Assembly (NCBI GenBank): GCA_022559845.1
Contig: CM040117.1
Location: forward strand, 143,906,732-143,970,731
DNA length: 64,000 nt
Direction: 5' to 3'
From: Amorphophallus konjac
Taxonomy: Eukaryota > Streptophyta > Magnoliopsida > Alismatales > Araceae
A program made the translations under genes and the position numbers. Each line of letters opens with the position of its first letter. The first letter of the stretch is position 1. The notes under the pieces were generated by a model that saw only the letters and a list, made by a program, of their open reading frames with translations, ran no database searches and was not told the DNA's origin. Below, piece after piece: positions 11,041-22,600 of the stretch.

Positions 11041-11408
11041 GTCGACACTGGTTAAATGTCGAAGCAAAGGACACGGTTTATTAACAAGGATGTAAGATCC
11101 GAGTTAAGGGTAGAGGTCGACCAATCTCGCCGATGATAACGAGGGTCGAACATGGGTTTATTAATCAGCATAAGTTATATGCCGAAATAAAGATAGGATT
11201 ATTAACAGGGACGGAAGGTCCAAGTTAGGGGTAGAGATCGACCAATCTCGCCGATGATGACGAGGGTCGAACATGGGTTTATTCATCAGCATGGGTGACA
11301 TGCCGAAGCAAAGGTAGGATTATTAACAAGGACGGAAGGTCCGAGTTAGGAGTAGAGATCGACCAATCTCACCGATGATGACGAGGATCGAACATGGGTT
11401 TGTTAAAG
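11041..11408. repeat. 121-bp tandem array (about 3 units)
   Basis: The segment with TCGACCAATCTCGCCGATGA recurs at about 11117, 11238 and 11359, a 121-bp period. It carries the core GCCGATGATGACGAGGGTCG that also sits in the 79-bp units, so the two arrays share an ancestor module. Confidence 0.9.
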
Positions 11409-11492
11409 GATTTTCGGTGGGATTTTTGATGATTGTCCCTTTCTGGGGTTTCATCGGGGGGAGAACAAAAGAGGAATTTGGAAATTACCACT

Positions 11493-11729
11493 TTACTGAC
11501 TTAAGCGCCCTTTCGGGTTTTCGCCAAAGCTAGCCCCCTCTTGCTTTTGCCCACGCGCCCTCTCGGGTTTTCACATGGCGGGGTACCCGATTTTACCTAC
11601 GACGCCCTTTCAGGTTTTCGCCACAGCCGGGTTATAGCCATTTTTGCACTTGTCCTAATATAGGAGCAAATCTGGCGGGGTATCTCTATTTTTAACCTCA
11701 TTTTTCTTTTCTTTTCTTCTTTTTTTTTG
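11493..11729. repeat. 235-bp direct repeat, copy B
   Basis: Second copy of 10716-10950, placed on the other side of the 121-bp array. The outer distance of about 777 bp suggests that a segment containing the array lies between duplicated flanks. Confidence 0.85.
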
Positions 11730-11925
11730 GATATAAAGGGTGGCAGGTCGAAGTGTGATGTTCGACCCTCGGTTGCCGGTAGACGGCTATTGACCGAAGC
11801 ACCAGGCCTTGTGCCGAGCAGAATGGTTCATTCGTTAGAAAGGGCTGAATGCTAGCGCAAAGGAATGATCTTTCGCCGATTCGAGCGTAAGGCCCGTAAC
11901 GGAAATACGGTGTATTCTTTTGAGA

Positions 11926-12573
11926 GTTTGGCTAGGGCGGGGTGCCACTAGACCAAGGGAAGGTAGCTCGATCAGGGCGGAATGGCACTAGACCAAGATA
12001 AGGGTACCTTGGCTAGGGCGGAGTGCCACTAGGCCAGGGTACGGGTAGCTCGATCAGGGCTGAATGCCACTAGACCAAGATAAGGGTAGCTTGGCTAGGG
12101 CGGAATGCCACTATGCCAAGGTAAGGGTAGCTCGGCTAGGGCGGAGTGCCACTAGGCCAGGGTGCGGGTAGCTCAATCAGGGCGGAATGCCACTAGACCA
12201 AGATAAGGGCAGCTTGGCTAGGGCGGAATGCCACTAAGCCAAGGTGAGGGTAGCTCGATCAGGGCGGAATGCCACTGGACCAAGGAAAGGGTAGCTCGGC
12301 TAGGGCGGAGTGCCACTAGGCCAAGGAAATGTAGCTTGATCAGGGCGGAGTGCCACTGGACCAAGGAAGGTAGCTCGATCAGGGTGGAGTGCCACTAAAC
12401 CAAGGAAATGTAGCTCGATCAGGGCGGAGTGCCACTAGACCAATGAAAGGTAGCTCGATCCAGGCGGAATGCCACCAGACCAAGGAAAGGGTAGCTCTGC
12501 TAGGGCGGAGTGCCACTGAACCAAGGAAAGGTAGCTCGATCAGGGCGAAATGCCACTGGACCAAGGAAAGGGT
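11926..12573. repeat. 41-bp tandem array (about 16 units)
   Basis: Units share AGGGCGGAGTGCCACTAG. Successive starts at 11965, 12006, 12047 and 12088 give a 41-bp period. Two forms tend to alternate, one with CTCGATCAGGG and one with CTTGGCTAGGG, giving an 82-bp higher-order unit in the first half. It begins 12 bp after the E2 integrase stop. Confidence 0.92.
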
Positions 12574-12584
12574 ATTCCGACCGA

Positions 12585-13802
12585 TCACGCGGGGAATGTT
12601 GGTTGTGCTGCATGATACAGCTTTATATGCTTTCCGTTGAGGAGAGAGAACTGGATGACTCCTTTGTGGTCTACCAGGATGTAGGCACCCCCTTCATATA
12701 CTCGGCGGACGATATATGGTCCGACCCAGTTTTCGACCAACTTCCCTTTGGGGTTGGAGGCCATCACTTCTCTTCTTTTGACCATCACCAGGTCTCCTTT
12801 CTTGAATTCTCGTCCTTTGACCAGCTTGTCAAAAGCACGTGCCATGCGAGCTTGGTAGAGTTGGATGTTTTGTTGTGCCCGGAGGTGTTTTCCTTCGAGC
12901 TCAGCGAGCTCTTCCAATCTTCTTTCTGCATTGGTTTGTTCACCGCTGGCTAGTCCATGCTAGATGGCAACTCGCATCGAAGGAACTTCCAGTTCAATCG
13001 GCACCACAGCCTCTGACCCATAGACGAGGGAGAAAGGCGAACAGCCGGTTGGGGTTTTGTAGACAGTACGATAGGCCTAGAGTGCTTCATACATCATGTC
13101 TTCCCAATCTTTTTTATTAGACTTGACAGTTTTTGCCAGCAACGTGCATAGTGTCTTGTTAAAGGCTTCTGCAAGTCCATTGGCTTGAGGGTTGTAGGGG
13201 GACGATGTCCTCCAGTCAATCTTGTATTTGTCGGCTAGCCGATAAACCTTTTGATTATTGAAATGGCTGTCATTATCAGAGATGATTCGGCTGGGGATCC
13301 CGAACCGGAATATTATATTCTGTCGGAAGAATCTCCCAACTAGCTCTCCCGTCACATCTCTTAGTGCTACCACCTCCGCCCATCTGGAGAAGTAGTCAGT
13401 AGCTGCTAAGATATATTTGCACCCTGATGAAGATGCTAGTAGTGGCCCTACCACGTCCGTGCCCCACTGGGCGAACGGCCAGCTTGGCAAGGTGGGATGT
13501 AGTGGCACTGGAGGTCTCCTTGCCACGTTAGCATGTTCTTGACACTTCTGACAAGCTTTGGCGAACTTGCAGCAATCATCAAATATAGTGGGCTAATAGT
13601 ATCCCAATTTCTTTATCTCAATTTTCATCTTTGGGCCAGCCTGGTATGCTCCAGCTGATCCCGCATGGACTTCTTGCATCACCTGTCCTGCCTCTGTTGA
13701 AGACAAGTAACGAAGTAGGACTTTCCTTCGGGCATCTGCCATTATTCGGAACAGGGTTCCGCTTCTCATCTCGTAAGTGTCATTGACCCTTAGGAGCTTC
13801 AT
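12585..13802 (-). pseudogene. pol: E2 pol: integrase
   Basis: Integrase joins element DNA to the chromosome. The N-terminal part is 13593-13802 and the zinc-region cysteines are CQKC near 13545. The core lies in 13077-13526 with GTDVVG (Asp 24 of that frame), IISDND (Asp 84) and the Glu of GLAEAFNKTL (Glu 120), a correct DD35E spacing. The C-terminal part ends HAAQPTFPA at the TGA 12585-12587. In-frame TAG stops lie at about 13593, 13077-13079 and 12960-12962; otherwise the frame is kept. The stop contexts fit Trp or Gln codons altered by one transition. No chromodomain is present, as expected for Tat. Confidence 0.88.
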
Positions 13803-13809
13803 TCTCTGT

Positions 13810-14700
13810 TCTTTTTCCCTCGGGAGCTATTGGTGTTGGAACCACCATAGGAGATGTTCTCGCCAATCGGGCTGCTGAATCTCCTCGACGACTACCACCT
13901 CAATCTCTTGTTCGTCAGCCAAGACCTCTGTTAGACTGGGGACTTGTCGGCGGTTGATCACTGTTATATTCAGGCTTGCATCTGGCAGGACCGCCAATGA
14001 ACTGTCCAGCTTAGCGAGGGCGTCTGCCTGAGCATTCCGACCCCGGTTGATGTGCTTGATGCTGATGAAGTAGAATCTTGACATCAGGCAGGTTGCCAGC
14101 TGGTGATAGGGGAGAAGCTCTTGCTTTCGCACATCGAACTCTCCTTCCAGTGGTTTTATAACTAGCATGGAATCTCTGAATGCCTCCAGCATTTGAATTC
14201 CCATGGACAGAGCGATCTGTAACCCGATTATCAGGGCTTCATATTCCGCTTCATTATTTCTGCAATGCTTGTTTATGGAGCAAGATGTGTGCACCACTTC
14301 TCCTTATGTGGATTTCAGGACTATGCCTGCCCCTGCCCTGACCCTGGCTGATCTAGTGGCAGAGGTGTCAATTCTGGAAGCACCATCAAAATACAGCTGC
14401 CATAAGGAGGGTTGCACCTGAATGGCTTCCAGGGTTTCATCTTCAGGAAGTTCTGATTCCAACGGGCAGTCCCCGGGTACTGGGTGCTCAGCAAAGAAGT
14501 CTGCAATAGCTTGGCCTTTGACGGCCTTGCGCATTATATAGGAGATGTCAAACTCCATAAGGATTACCGCCCATTTGCCCAGGCGACCTCTGAGTGTCGG
14601 CTGGGACATGATATACGTGAGGGGATCCCAGAGGTCGCCTGGGACATGATATACGTGAGGGGATCCTCTTTGGATACCAAGCTGATTTCATGCGACAACA
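13810..14700 (-). pseudogene. pol: E2 pol: linker and second (archaeal-type) RNase H
   Basis: The frame 14304-14609 begins at the end of the first RNase H and passes into the second domain at LYFDGASR (catalytic Asp). After a TAA near 14300 it continues in 13827-14297 with NNEAEYEALIIGLQIAL (catalytic Glu), FRDSMLVI (Asp) and RNAQADALAKL (Asp). An RNase H of this kind following the ordinary one is the hallmark of the Tat clade. A 38-nt insertion at 14629-14666 breaks the frame between the two RNase H domains. Catalytic residues remain recognisable. Confidence 0.85.
14581..14666. repeat. Inverted plus direct repeat scar in E2 pol
   Basis: AGGCGACCTCTG (14581-14592) is followed by its exact inverse complement CAGAGGTCGCCT (14629-14640). 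The 28 bases from 14601 then recur directly from 14639. The net effect is a 38-nt insertion that shifts the frame. Confidence 0.88.
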
Positions 14701-14750
14701 TGTAGTGTCGGAGCTTCTTAACTACGAAGACCAGTGCCAGACAGACCTTC

Positions 14751-15958
14751 TCAATATAAGTATATTTCCTCGGTCCTGACTAGTCTCCGACTGAGGTAAT
14801 AGAGAGCTTGCTCTTTCCCTTCTTCATTATTATGGGCCAGCATTGCCCCCAGGGAGTTATGTGTAGCTGCTATATATAGTATCAGTGGCCATCCTTTCAC
14901 TGGTGCGCCCAGCACTGGAGTAGTCTTCAGATAGTCTTTCAGCTTGTTGAAGGCTGTCTGGCAATCTTCATCCCAATAAAAGGGAACATCTTTCATCATC
15001 AACTTGTGGAAAAGCTGGCATCGCCCTGACAAATTGGAGATGAACCGCCGGATATAAGCCAAGCGGCCCTGTAGTGATCTCAACTCAGAGATATTCCTTG
15101 GTGGAGGTACCTCCTGAATTGCTTTGATTTTTACAGGGACTATCTCGATTCCCCGATACCGGACAATGAAGCCCAAGAATTTTTCGCTCAACACTCCGAA
15201 CACACATTTCATGCGGTTCATCTTCAGCTCATGCTGCCTTAGCCTCTGAAAAACAATACGGAGGTCTTGTAGATGATCTTCTTTTCTTCTGGTTTTGACC
15301 ACCATATCATCTATGTAGCACTCGACCTTGTGGTAGAGTAACTCATCAAAGATTTTGGTCATTGCGCACTGATAGGTTGCGCCAACATTCTTTAGTCCGA
15401 ATGGCATCCTCTTATAGTGATAAATACCTTTAGGGTTTCGAAAGCAGTATGGACCCGGTCATGCTCCGCAATCCAAATCTATTTGTAACCGGATGACCCG
15501 TCCATGAATGACAGGGCCACATGTCCGGTTATAGCATCTATCATGACTTCCGTTATCGCCACCGGGAAGTCATCTTTGGGGCAGGCTTTATTTAGATCTC
15601 GAAAGTCGACGCATATCCGGATCTGTCCATTCTTCTTCTTCACGGGGACGATATTTGCCAGCCACGTGGTGTACTGGTTTTCTTCAAGAAATCCCACGTT
15701 AATGAGCTTGTCGACTTCAGCACAAATTTAAGTAATGAGTTCTGGCCTCATGCGCCGTGGTGGTTGCTTCACCGGCTCGGCCTCAGGGCTGATTGCCAGC
15801 TCATGTTGTGAGACAGCGGGGTTGAGACCCGGCATTTCTTTGTAAGTCCAGGCGAAGCAATCCCGGTACTCTAGTAGCAGCTGGATGTACCGCTCCCGTT
15901 CTTCTGGGGATAGTTGGGCGCTAAGGAAGGTAGGCCTAGGGTCCTCCTCATTTCCCAA
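14751..15958 (-). pseudogene. pol: E2 pol: reverse transcriptase and first RNase H
   Basis: Reading on the minus strand: 15728-15958 (upstream of the fingers, CFAWTYKEMPGL), 15479-15697 (ANIVPVKKKNGQIRICVDFR, motif A FMDGSSGYK with catalytic Asp kept) and 14751-15407 (MPFGLKNVGATYQ, catalytic YIDD at 15306-15317, then the thumb, connection and start of RNase H, LALYY/LSRRLV). A stop near 15477 and a frameshift near 15440 separate the middle parts. YIDDMVVKT is the Tat/Athila-type spelling of the active site, unlike YFDDILIYS in E1. The polymerase would copy element RNA into DNA. Confidence 0.87.
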
Positions 15959-16823
15959 GTTGACTTCTATCTATTCATCGACTATGGCTTGGCCTCCGTC
16001 TTCTATCTCCGGAGGTGTCGGCTGGAGGTCAACGAAGTCTGGAATACCATCTTGAGGGTCGAGTACTTCGACTTCCTCGTCAGACACCACCAGAGCTTCT
16101 TGAGGATTCTCTATTCCTTGTGCTAGCGGCTGCGCGGATTGTTCTGTTAGAAAATCCATTGCCGTTGCAGCTCCCAAGGGCGAAAGAGCAACTTCAGTCC
16201 TTGTAGATGAGGTTGCAACCGTGACAGGCTGGTAATTGTTTATTGCCGGGCTTGGACAGCACCCTGATTTTGTAGCAGAAGTTGAGGAGGTCTCGCCTTC
16301 TAGGGCAGTTGCATCTTCCGTAGAAGCGGCTTTTTCTTTCCTGATGGCTTGTTTCCCTTGATCGGAGTCGACCGAGGCTTCCCTGAATTGGCAGAAAGGG
16401 TGTTGAAGTTGTCATTAGTAGGACTCCGCTGGAGGGAGAAATTCCTGCTTCTTCAATGTCTTCGGCTTCACTGCTGCTACCCGTATCAAATTTGGCTTGA
16501 AGGGCTGCCTCTTCAGGGTAGACCTGCTCCCAGCATCGGCAGTGGATCGAGGTCTCTATTTCTTGATTTCCGGGCTGAGCCAGCTCAACATGCTCAGCTT
16601 CCGCCGGGTATTCATCAAAAGTTGCCCCCAGCGAGCTATCTTCAGCAGGACAGAAGGCGGAGATGGTGTCCACCTCGTATCACCCACTGTAATAATATTC
16701 CTCCAAGGTGAAACCCAACCCCGGATGTCGAGAGACACGCCTCATTTCTTTATCCAGATTTGCGGGATACCACATTTTCTGGAAAGCTTCCTTGCGTTTT
16801 TGAGACTAATCGGGGGGGATGTG
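15959..16823 (-). pseudogene. E2 pol: protease-RT linker, degenerate
   Basis: An acidic, low-conservation stretch between protease and RT. The frame 15971-16177 is rich in Glu, Asp and Pro (VVSDEEVEVLDPQDGIPDF); other pieces are in shifted frames. Position and composition fit the long spacer seen in Tat polyproteins. No domain recognised. Confidence 0.5.
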
Positions 16824-17907
16824 TTACCTCTGAAACATCCTGGCCATCCGATCAGTTGTAAATGCCAGACCCTGGACGGGAACCGGTGGGTTGCTTATAT
16901 CTTCAGGGAGGCTGCAGTCTGTGTCTTCCCAAGTAGGATGCTCCTCAGCTGTATAGAACAGGCTGCTGGGTCCATCTTCCTGTGTCACCTCCCAAGTCTT
17001 GAAAGGTTCAACAGTAGGGTTGTCAAGGCCGGGAGTCGGCTTGGTAAGGGCATCCGGGATTTCAATATGATTGTGCCGCCGAGCGACCCGCACTTCATTA
17101 GCTTCAAGGTATAATGTTGGGGGTGCTATTCTGCCCACTTTCCCGGATGCTGTGATATGGGAGACCACCTTGGGCTTGACATATCCGCGCTGCGGTGGTG
17201 GATACCAACAGCTGTCGGATGTGCTTCTCGATGCCCCCGTAGGGGTCTTAGCTTCAGAGGTCTTCTGGGAAGGCCCTGTATATAGGTTGGCATCCGCCAA
17301 ATGACATTCAAACACCTCGAATGGGTGGGGGTCTGCAAATATCCTCTCCTCCTTCCCTTGGAGACTATATTTGATGCATTGGTGGGGCGTGGAGGGCACC
17401 ACCGTATTTTCATGCAGCCACGGGCGGCCGAGCAGCGCCTTGTATGAGGTGCGAGAGTCAATGACATGGAACTGCACCGTCGTAGTGAAATCTGCTAGGG
17501 TGAGGGTGAACTCTGCCACTCCCATGGACACCTCACATTTTTTATTGAAGCCGGCGATACGCATATCCCCGACTTTCTCGAGATGCACATTAAAGTGGTG
17601 CCTCTCATATATTCTATATGGCAAGATGTTGACCGCTGCACCGGGATCAACTAGAATTCTGTTCAGCTCCCTTCCATTCAGGTGCCCCTTCATATACATC
17701 GGCCTGTTGTGGCTGATGGTGGGCAACATCATATCGTCCAGAGTGAAGGTCATGCTGGCCTCCAGCAATGCTAAATCCAGACATGTCTCAAAATGAGCAG
17801 GCGTCTGGAGAGCAGTAATAATCGCCTACCGGGTCTCTTCACTCAGAGAAAGGATCTCCCATATTGTAAATCGAGCAGGGAGCTTCTTGAGTAGCTTCAT
17901 TATTCGG
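16824..17907 (-). pseudogene. pol: E2 pol: protease region
   Basis: The frame runs from 17768 to a stop at 16824, with an upstream continuation (LLKKLPARFTIWEILSLS) broken by a stop near 17828. The active site reads ILVDPGAAVNILPY with the Asp codon at 17646-17648; Pro replaces the usual Ser/Thr, a spelling also seen in relatives of this clade, so it may not be inactivating. LLGRPWLH further on is the second conserved retropepsin block. The C-terminal half is a poorly conserved linker. E3 interrupts directly upstream at 17908. Confidence 0.82.
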
Positions 17908-18111
17908 TGTAGACACGCCAAAATTGACGTTACTATGAGTGCATCTCATATTACCTTGTAATGTCCCAATTTGACCCTCAAATTAACTTTGTTTGAGTGG
18001 TTTTTCTCACTTTTCTTGGATTTCTTCCTTTTTTTCTCCCTTTTCTTATTTTTTCCTATTTTTCTAGATTTTCTGGGTAGTTTTCTCTATTTTTAGGAAT
18101 TTTTCTGAATT

Positions 18112-18800
18112 AACGACTCGAAGAGGGACGTCATTTCATTTTAAGAAAATTAAAAGAAAATAAAAAGAAATTGACGCCACTTCCATCAGGCGTCAATTGC
18201 ACTCAAATTCCCATTTTTCTGGATTTTTCTGAGTATTTTTGGATTTTTTTGGAATTAACGACCAAGAATGGGACGTTATTTTGATTTTAAAATGAAATAA
18301 AAAATAAAAAAGTTAAATAACGACATGGTTGAGGGTGTCACTTTCAATTTGAATTTTTTAATATTATTTTTAAACCCTCTTCTAGAGGTGATTTGGTGGC
18401 CTTCCGGGTGTCAGAAAAATACGAAAAAATAGTCATTGGAATCAGTACAGTTAGATGCACCTCCACCTAAAAAATGAAAAAATAATATTAAGAAATGAAA
18501 AATGGCCCTATTTTGAATATTTTGAATTAACGACCCAAAATTGGACGTCAATTTAATTGACGCCCGAACACCCGGTCATCCATTCTTTTTGGCTTTTAAT
18601 TAATGACGATGTGCAAGTCGTTATTTTCAATTAACGTCCCAAGTCCGGTCGTCATTTCCATTGCTATATTTTGAGATTTTGAATCCGACCAAAATTTGTG
18701 TTAAATTTTAAATAACGTCCCTCCTCAAGTCGTCACTTTTTAAATTGACGTTTCCTCTGCAGGCGTCGTTTTAAGAAGCGACCGTCTCTGGGTCGTTAAT
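18112..18800 (+). repeat. Stem-loop field of the E3 LTR (AACGACC / GGACGTCA words)
   Basis: At least seven inverted pairs. The best is AATTGACGCC (18169-18178) with GGCGTCAATT (18189-18198), perfect over 10 bases with a 10-base loop. Others are near-perfect or paired through G-T, e.g. AATGACG with CGTTATT near 18604. The field lies upstream of the TATA. Confidence 0.75.
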
Positions 18801-18966
18801 TCTTGTTGAATTCCGAACTTTCCCAGAACCTCATTCTTTCCTCGTTTTGAGCCCCTTTTAACTTCGGAATGGCTTTCCATGGCAGGAGGGACTCCTTCCA
18901 ATGTTTATCTCTTGCTAAAACCAAGCTATCCTAATTGTTGTGGGACTTAAACCCCTTTAATCTCCC

Positions 18967-18976
18967 CTATAAATAG
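18967..18976 (+). promoter_or_regulatory. TATA box of the E3 LTR
   Basis: CTATAAATAG on the plus strand followed by a leader-like GA/CT-rich stretch. It sets U3 to the left of this point. Confidence 0.7.
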
Positions 18977-19696
18977 AGCCCTCGCGGCTCTGTCGAAAGG
19001 AGGAGATTTCTTTTTACAGGGGAAGTGCTGCTGATTTCTTGGCTTAAGGAGGAGCTCCCCACATCCAAAGGGGCTTCCTCTCTCGGAGACTCCTCCCACA
19101 CTCCGATCCAAGGCCAAAGGAGAAAATTGCCCAGGCTCCTCTTACCTCTTTTCTGTTTCTCTATTTCTCTGCATATATAGATTGCATACATTCATCTTAG
19201 TCATATTGGTCTGTTGTTAATTTCTTTCTCAACCACGTTGAGTCTTCCTCCTCACAGTGCAACACTTTGCACTCACATTTATTTACATATCATTCATCAT
19301 ATCTCCCATACCCTTTTGCATAGGGGTTTAAGGGCCAACACCCAACAAGGTGTGTTCTTATACATAATTTTCATGCTCATCTTTATTGTGAATTTGATGC
19401 TACACTCACCTTGGTTCTAATCCATATTCTTTATTGGTGTTTGTTAATTTTGCAAGGGTAATCTATAAGAAGAACTCTCTTCATCGGCCGGCTGATCGGA
19501 AGAGAAAGGTGCACTCACAATCTCCCCCGCATCCTTTTGAGGTATTTATATCGCGATCCCTCCCTTTTATTATTGTTTATACCCTTTGAGGCCCTCGCGT
19601 CTCTGGCGATCACTCTCCTTATTAGCACCTCGTGCATGCATGCTTATTCTTTTATTTTTAATTGTTCTAAGTGGATTTCTTAGAATCTACATTCGA

Positions 19697-22600
19697 CTCC
19701 CAGCTCGGACATTGGAGAGCTTCATCTCTTCAACCCGTCTGGGCTTTGGGAGGTTTTGATTTGCGGGCCCTGACGGACCTGCTTCATCTTCCTCAGATTC
19801 GGCGCCCTTATGGCTGGTACCGACTTCTGGGTTTTCATTGTTAGTTGCTGCGGGGCAAGCTCCGTCTGCATTTGGCTCTTCGGCAAATTGTGCCAGCTGC
19901 GGGTGAACGTCCCCGGGTGTAGGGTTAGCCTCCTGGCAAGGCCGCTTCCCCTTGGACATCTTCATGAATTCAAGAAACGAAGGGACCCCCTTGCCCCCAC
20001 TCTTGTTATATAGGCCTGACGGAGGAGGGATTTGGACTCCCTTGACCTCCGGCGGAGGTGTCTTATAGGGTTGCTCCCCTCTGAACATGATGTTGTGGTT
20101 GGGTGGCGGCTGGCGCCCCCATCTTCGACCTGACCGAGTGGCATGTGCAGCAGTTGCGGCCTCGGCCTTGCCTCCCCCAGCATGGGGTGTGAAACAAATT
20201 TCCTCTTCTTTCTCCTCTTCGGACAGGTTGAAGAGTGCTGATAGGGTATTACAGGAGACAACCTACACTTTGTCGGCCTCAGCGGCCTTCCTTTTCTTCT
20301 TCCTTTGTTTCTTCTTCTTTTTTGCTTCTGCGGGCGGGTGCCCCCAGAATAGACTGCCCTCTCTGTCGGGTGCCTCTTCAGCTTTCTCCTCTTGTTCAAG
20401 TGAGAGCTGCTCTAGTTCTTGCCATGGGACGTGGTCCCGCACCAGCAAGGGCTTCAGTTCGGGCTGCACGTATTCGTCTAGCCCCTCAATGAGGTTTTAC
20501 AGTCGAATGATCCCAGGATTGGTCTCTTTAACCACTGGCAGCGGAGTTTGTCTCCTCCGATTATGTGTAGGTATCTGACAGTTGTAGGTGGAGTGACCCA
20601 CACGGGCGCTACCACTGGCGGAGCAGGCCAGGGGTGTGACACCACGGATATGTGCCCCCTCTTTCGGGAGAGGTGCCCTCTTTTTCTTGAGTTTCATAGG
20701 GACCTACTGCCATCCCTGCTGTTCTTTCACGGGCTCCAAGAAATGAGCTTCATAGGTGCTCCACATGCTTGTTTCAGAGATCTCCTCAGGCAGTGCTTGG
20801 TATAGGGAGACCATGTTGACTTCTGCCCTCCTCCGAGGGGCTTCATGTGGCTGAGGAGGGTCCACTTTGTACTCTCCCAGCTCAAGTTCATTCTTCTTCA
20901 CCATCCCTTCGATGATGTCCTTAAACACATAGCAATCTTCGATCGGATGCCCCAACATCTGGTGATAGGGGCAGAATCTTGGACTGTCTTTTCTCTTTAA
21001 GTCCTTCGACCTCCTTGGCTCTGGCAGGGTGACCATGCTGTATTCCGTTACCCAGTCGAACAGAACTCAGGTCTTTTCTTTTGGAAAGGAATAGGCCTTC
21101 TTCGTCTTGTCCCTTAGCGAAGGACCTTCTTTGCCGTCTGGGGCTTCTGCAGGCTGTGGGGTGACTCCCTTCTTGCCTTCACTTTTCTTTTGTTCGAACG
21201 CCTTTATGTCAAGGACGTTCGCTTCTTTAGGCGAGGAGCGCCGCTCCACTGCCTTGCCCTTCTGGGTCGTGTTGGCAGCAGATGTAGGGGCAGGCCTGGC
21301 CAGGAAAGCTTCCACCTCGAACACGACATTGTTTAATCGATCAAACGATCGTATTTCCATTCCAATCATCTTTTGCAGAACTTCCCTTCTGAGATTCTAT
21401 TTGCATATCTTCACAACATCCTCCTGATGCGGGGGCCGCTTGCACCTCATTCCGAGGTTCCTCCACCTCTTAATATTATCGAGGGCTGTCTCATCTGCCC
21501 TCCACTTTGTTGAATAGAGTTCGGCCACTGTGACCTCCCTCTCTGTGACATGGAATCTTTCTCTAAACTTCTTCTGCATATCTGGCCAGTTGTTGATCGA
21601 CCCGGCCGAGAGGCTAGAGTATCATTCAAATGCGAGCCCCGTCAGCGAGGACCCGAAAAACTTCAGCAGATATGACTCGTCCGTGGCCAAGTCGCCCAGG
21701 ACAGTCATATAATAGGCTATGTGTTCTTTCGGGAATCCCTTCCCATTGAATTTATCAAACTTGGGCGGCTTACTGATTCCCGGGGGAAGCTGCTTAGCAG
21801 CATGGTGTTGCGGGTAGGGCACCCGGTATGCATCGAATGCGATGTAGTCGCCTTCACCTGTTTCTGCGAGCTTTAGCTCGATCATTCTTTCCACCATCAT
21901 CTGGTTCATGACTGCAGGGTCAACCGGCTCTGGATAGAAGTGTGCCGGCTGCAGGTACGGGGTGACCAGGGTGGTCGCCTATGGAGGACGCGGCAGCGGG
22001 GGTGTCTGGTGCGCTTGAGGGAGCACCGGAGGTAGCAACGGCTATAGCTGTGGCGGCCGTTGTTGCATTGTCGCCATGCTTGGCTATGATGACTGAGGCA
22101 GTGTGTAGAGTGGTGGAGGGCCGTCATGACGGACTGCTCCCCGAGATGATTCACCCTGGACTTCGGGTGGTTTGGAAGCTGAGGACTGTTCAGTTTTCTC
22201 CATCAGCTGCTTCTTTAGCAAGTCTATCTCTTGCTGATATTGTTGAAGTAATATCAAGACCGATGGGTCTATAGTGGCTGTAGTGGGGATAACTTCTGCT
22301 GTATCCCCGGACGTACCCTCGGGCAGGATGTCGAGGGGGACGTCGTCTTCTTCCTCTGCCGTCACTACATTAGCTTTCCGGACGGGGGCCTTGTCATCCC
22401 AGTGGTGGTAGACTTGGGGTTGTTTTCCTTTAGCCATCATCAGGAGCTCCCTCGCTGCTTCTGTCCTGCAGGTATTCGGCCCCGGCCGTGCGGCCAACTG
22501 AGCCAAATATCGGGGGTCTTCGGGAAGCTCCCCATATCGGTTGGATACACCAGCCATGTTGCAGGTGAAGACCTGCATCCTTTTCCTTTGTCGATGGACC

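Larger units (their letters stand above)
17908..19691 (+). mobile_element. E3: solo LTR inserted in E2
   Basis: Starts TGTAGACACGCC and ends TCTACA, giving perfect 6-bp inverted termini, and is 1,784 bp long. Flanks TTCGG (17903-17907) and TTCGA (19692-19696) look like a target-site duplication with one change. Removing it would rejoin the E2 gag end to the protease leader on the minus strand. No internal gag or pol, so it is a recombined solo LTR. A TATA box on the plus strand sets orientation. The family is not identified. Confidence 0.85.

Noticed and set aside
9381..12573. CRISPR-like direct repeats
   Set aside because: Units are head-to-tail tandem repeats without unique spacers, in a plant retrotransposon 3' tract.
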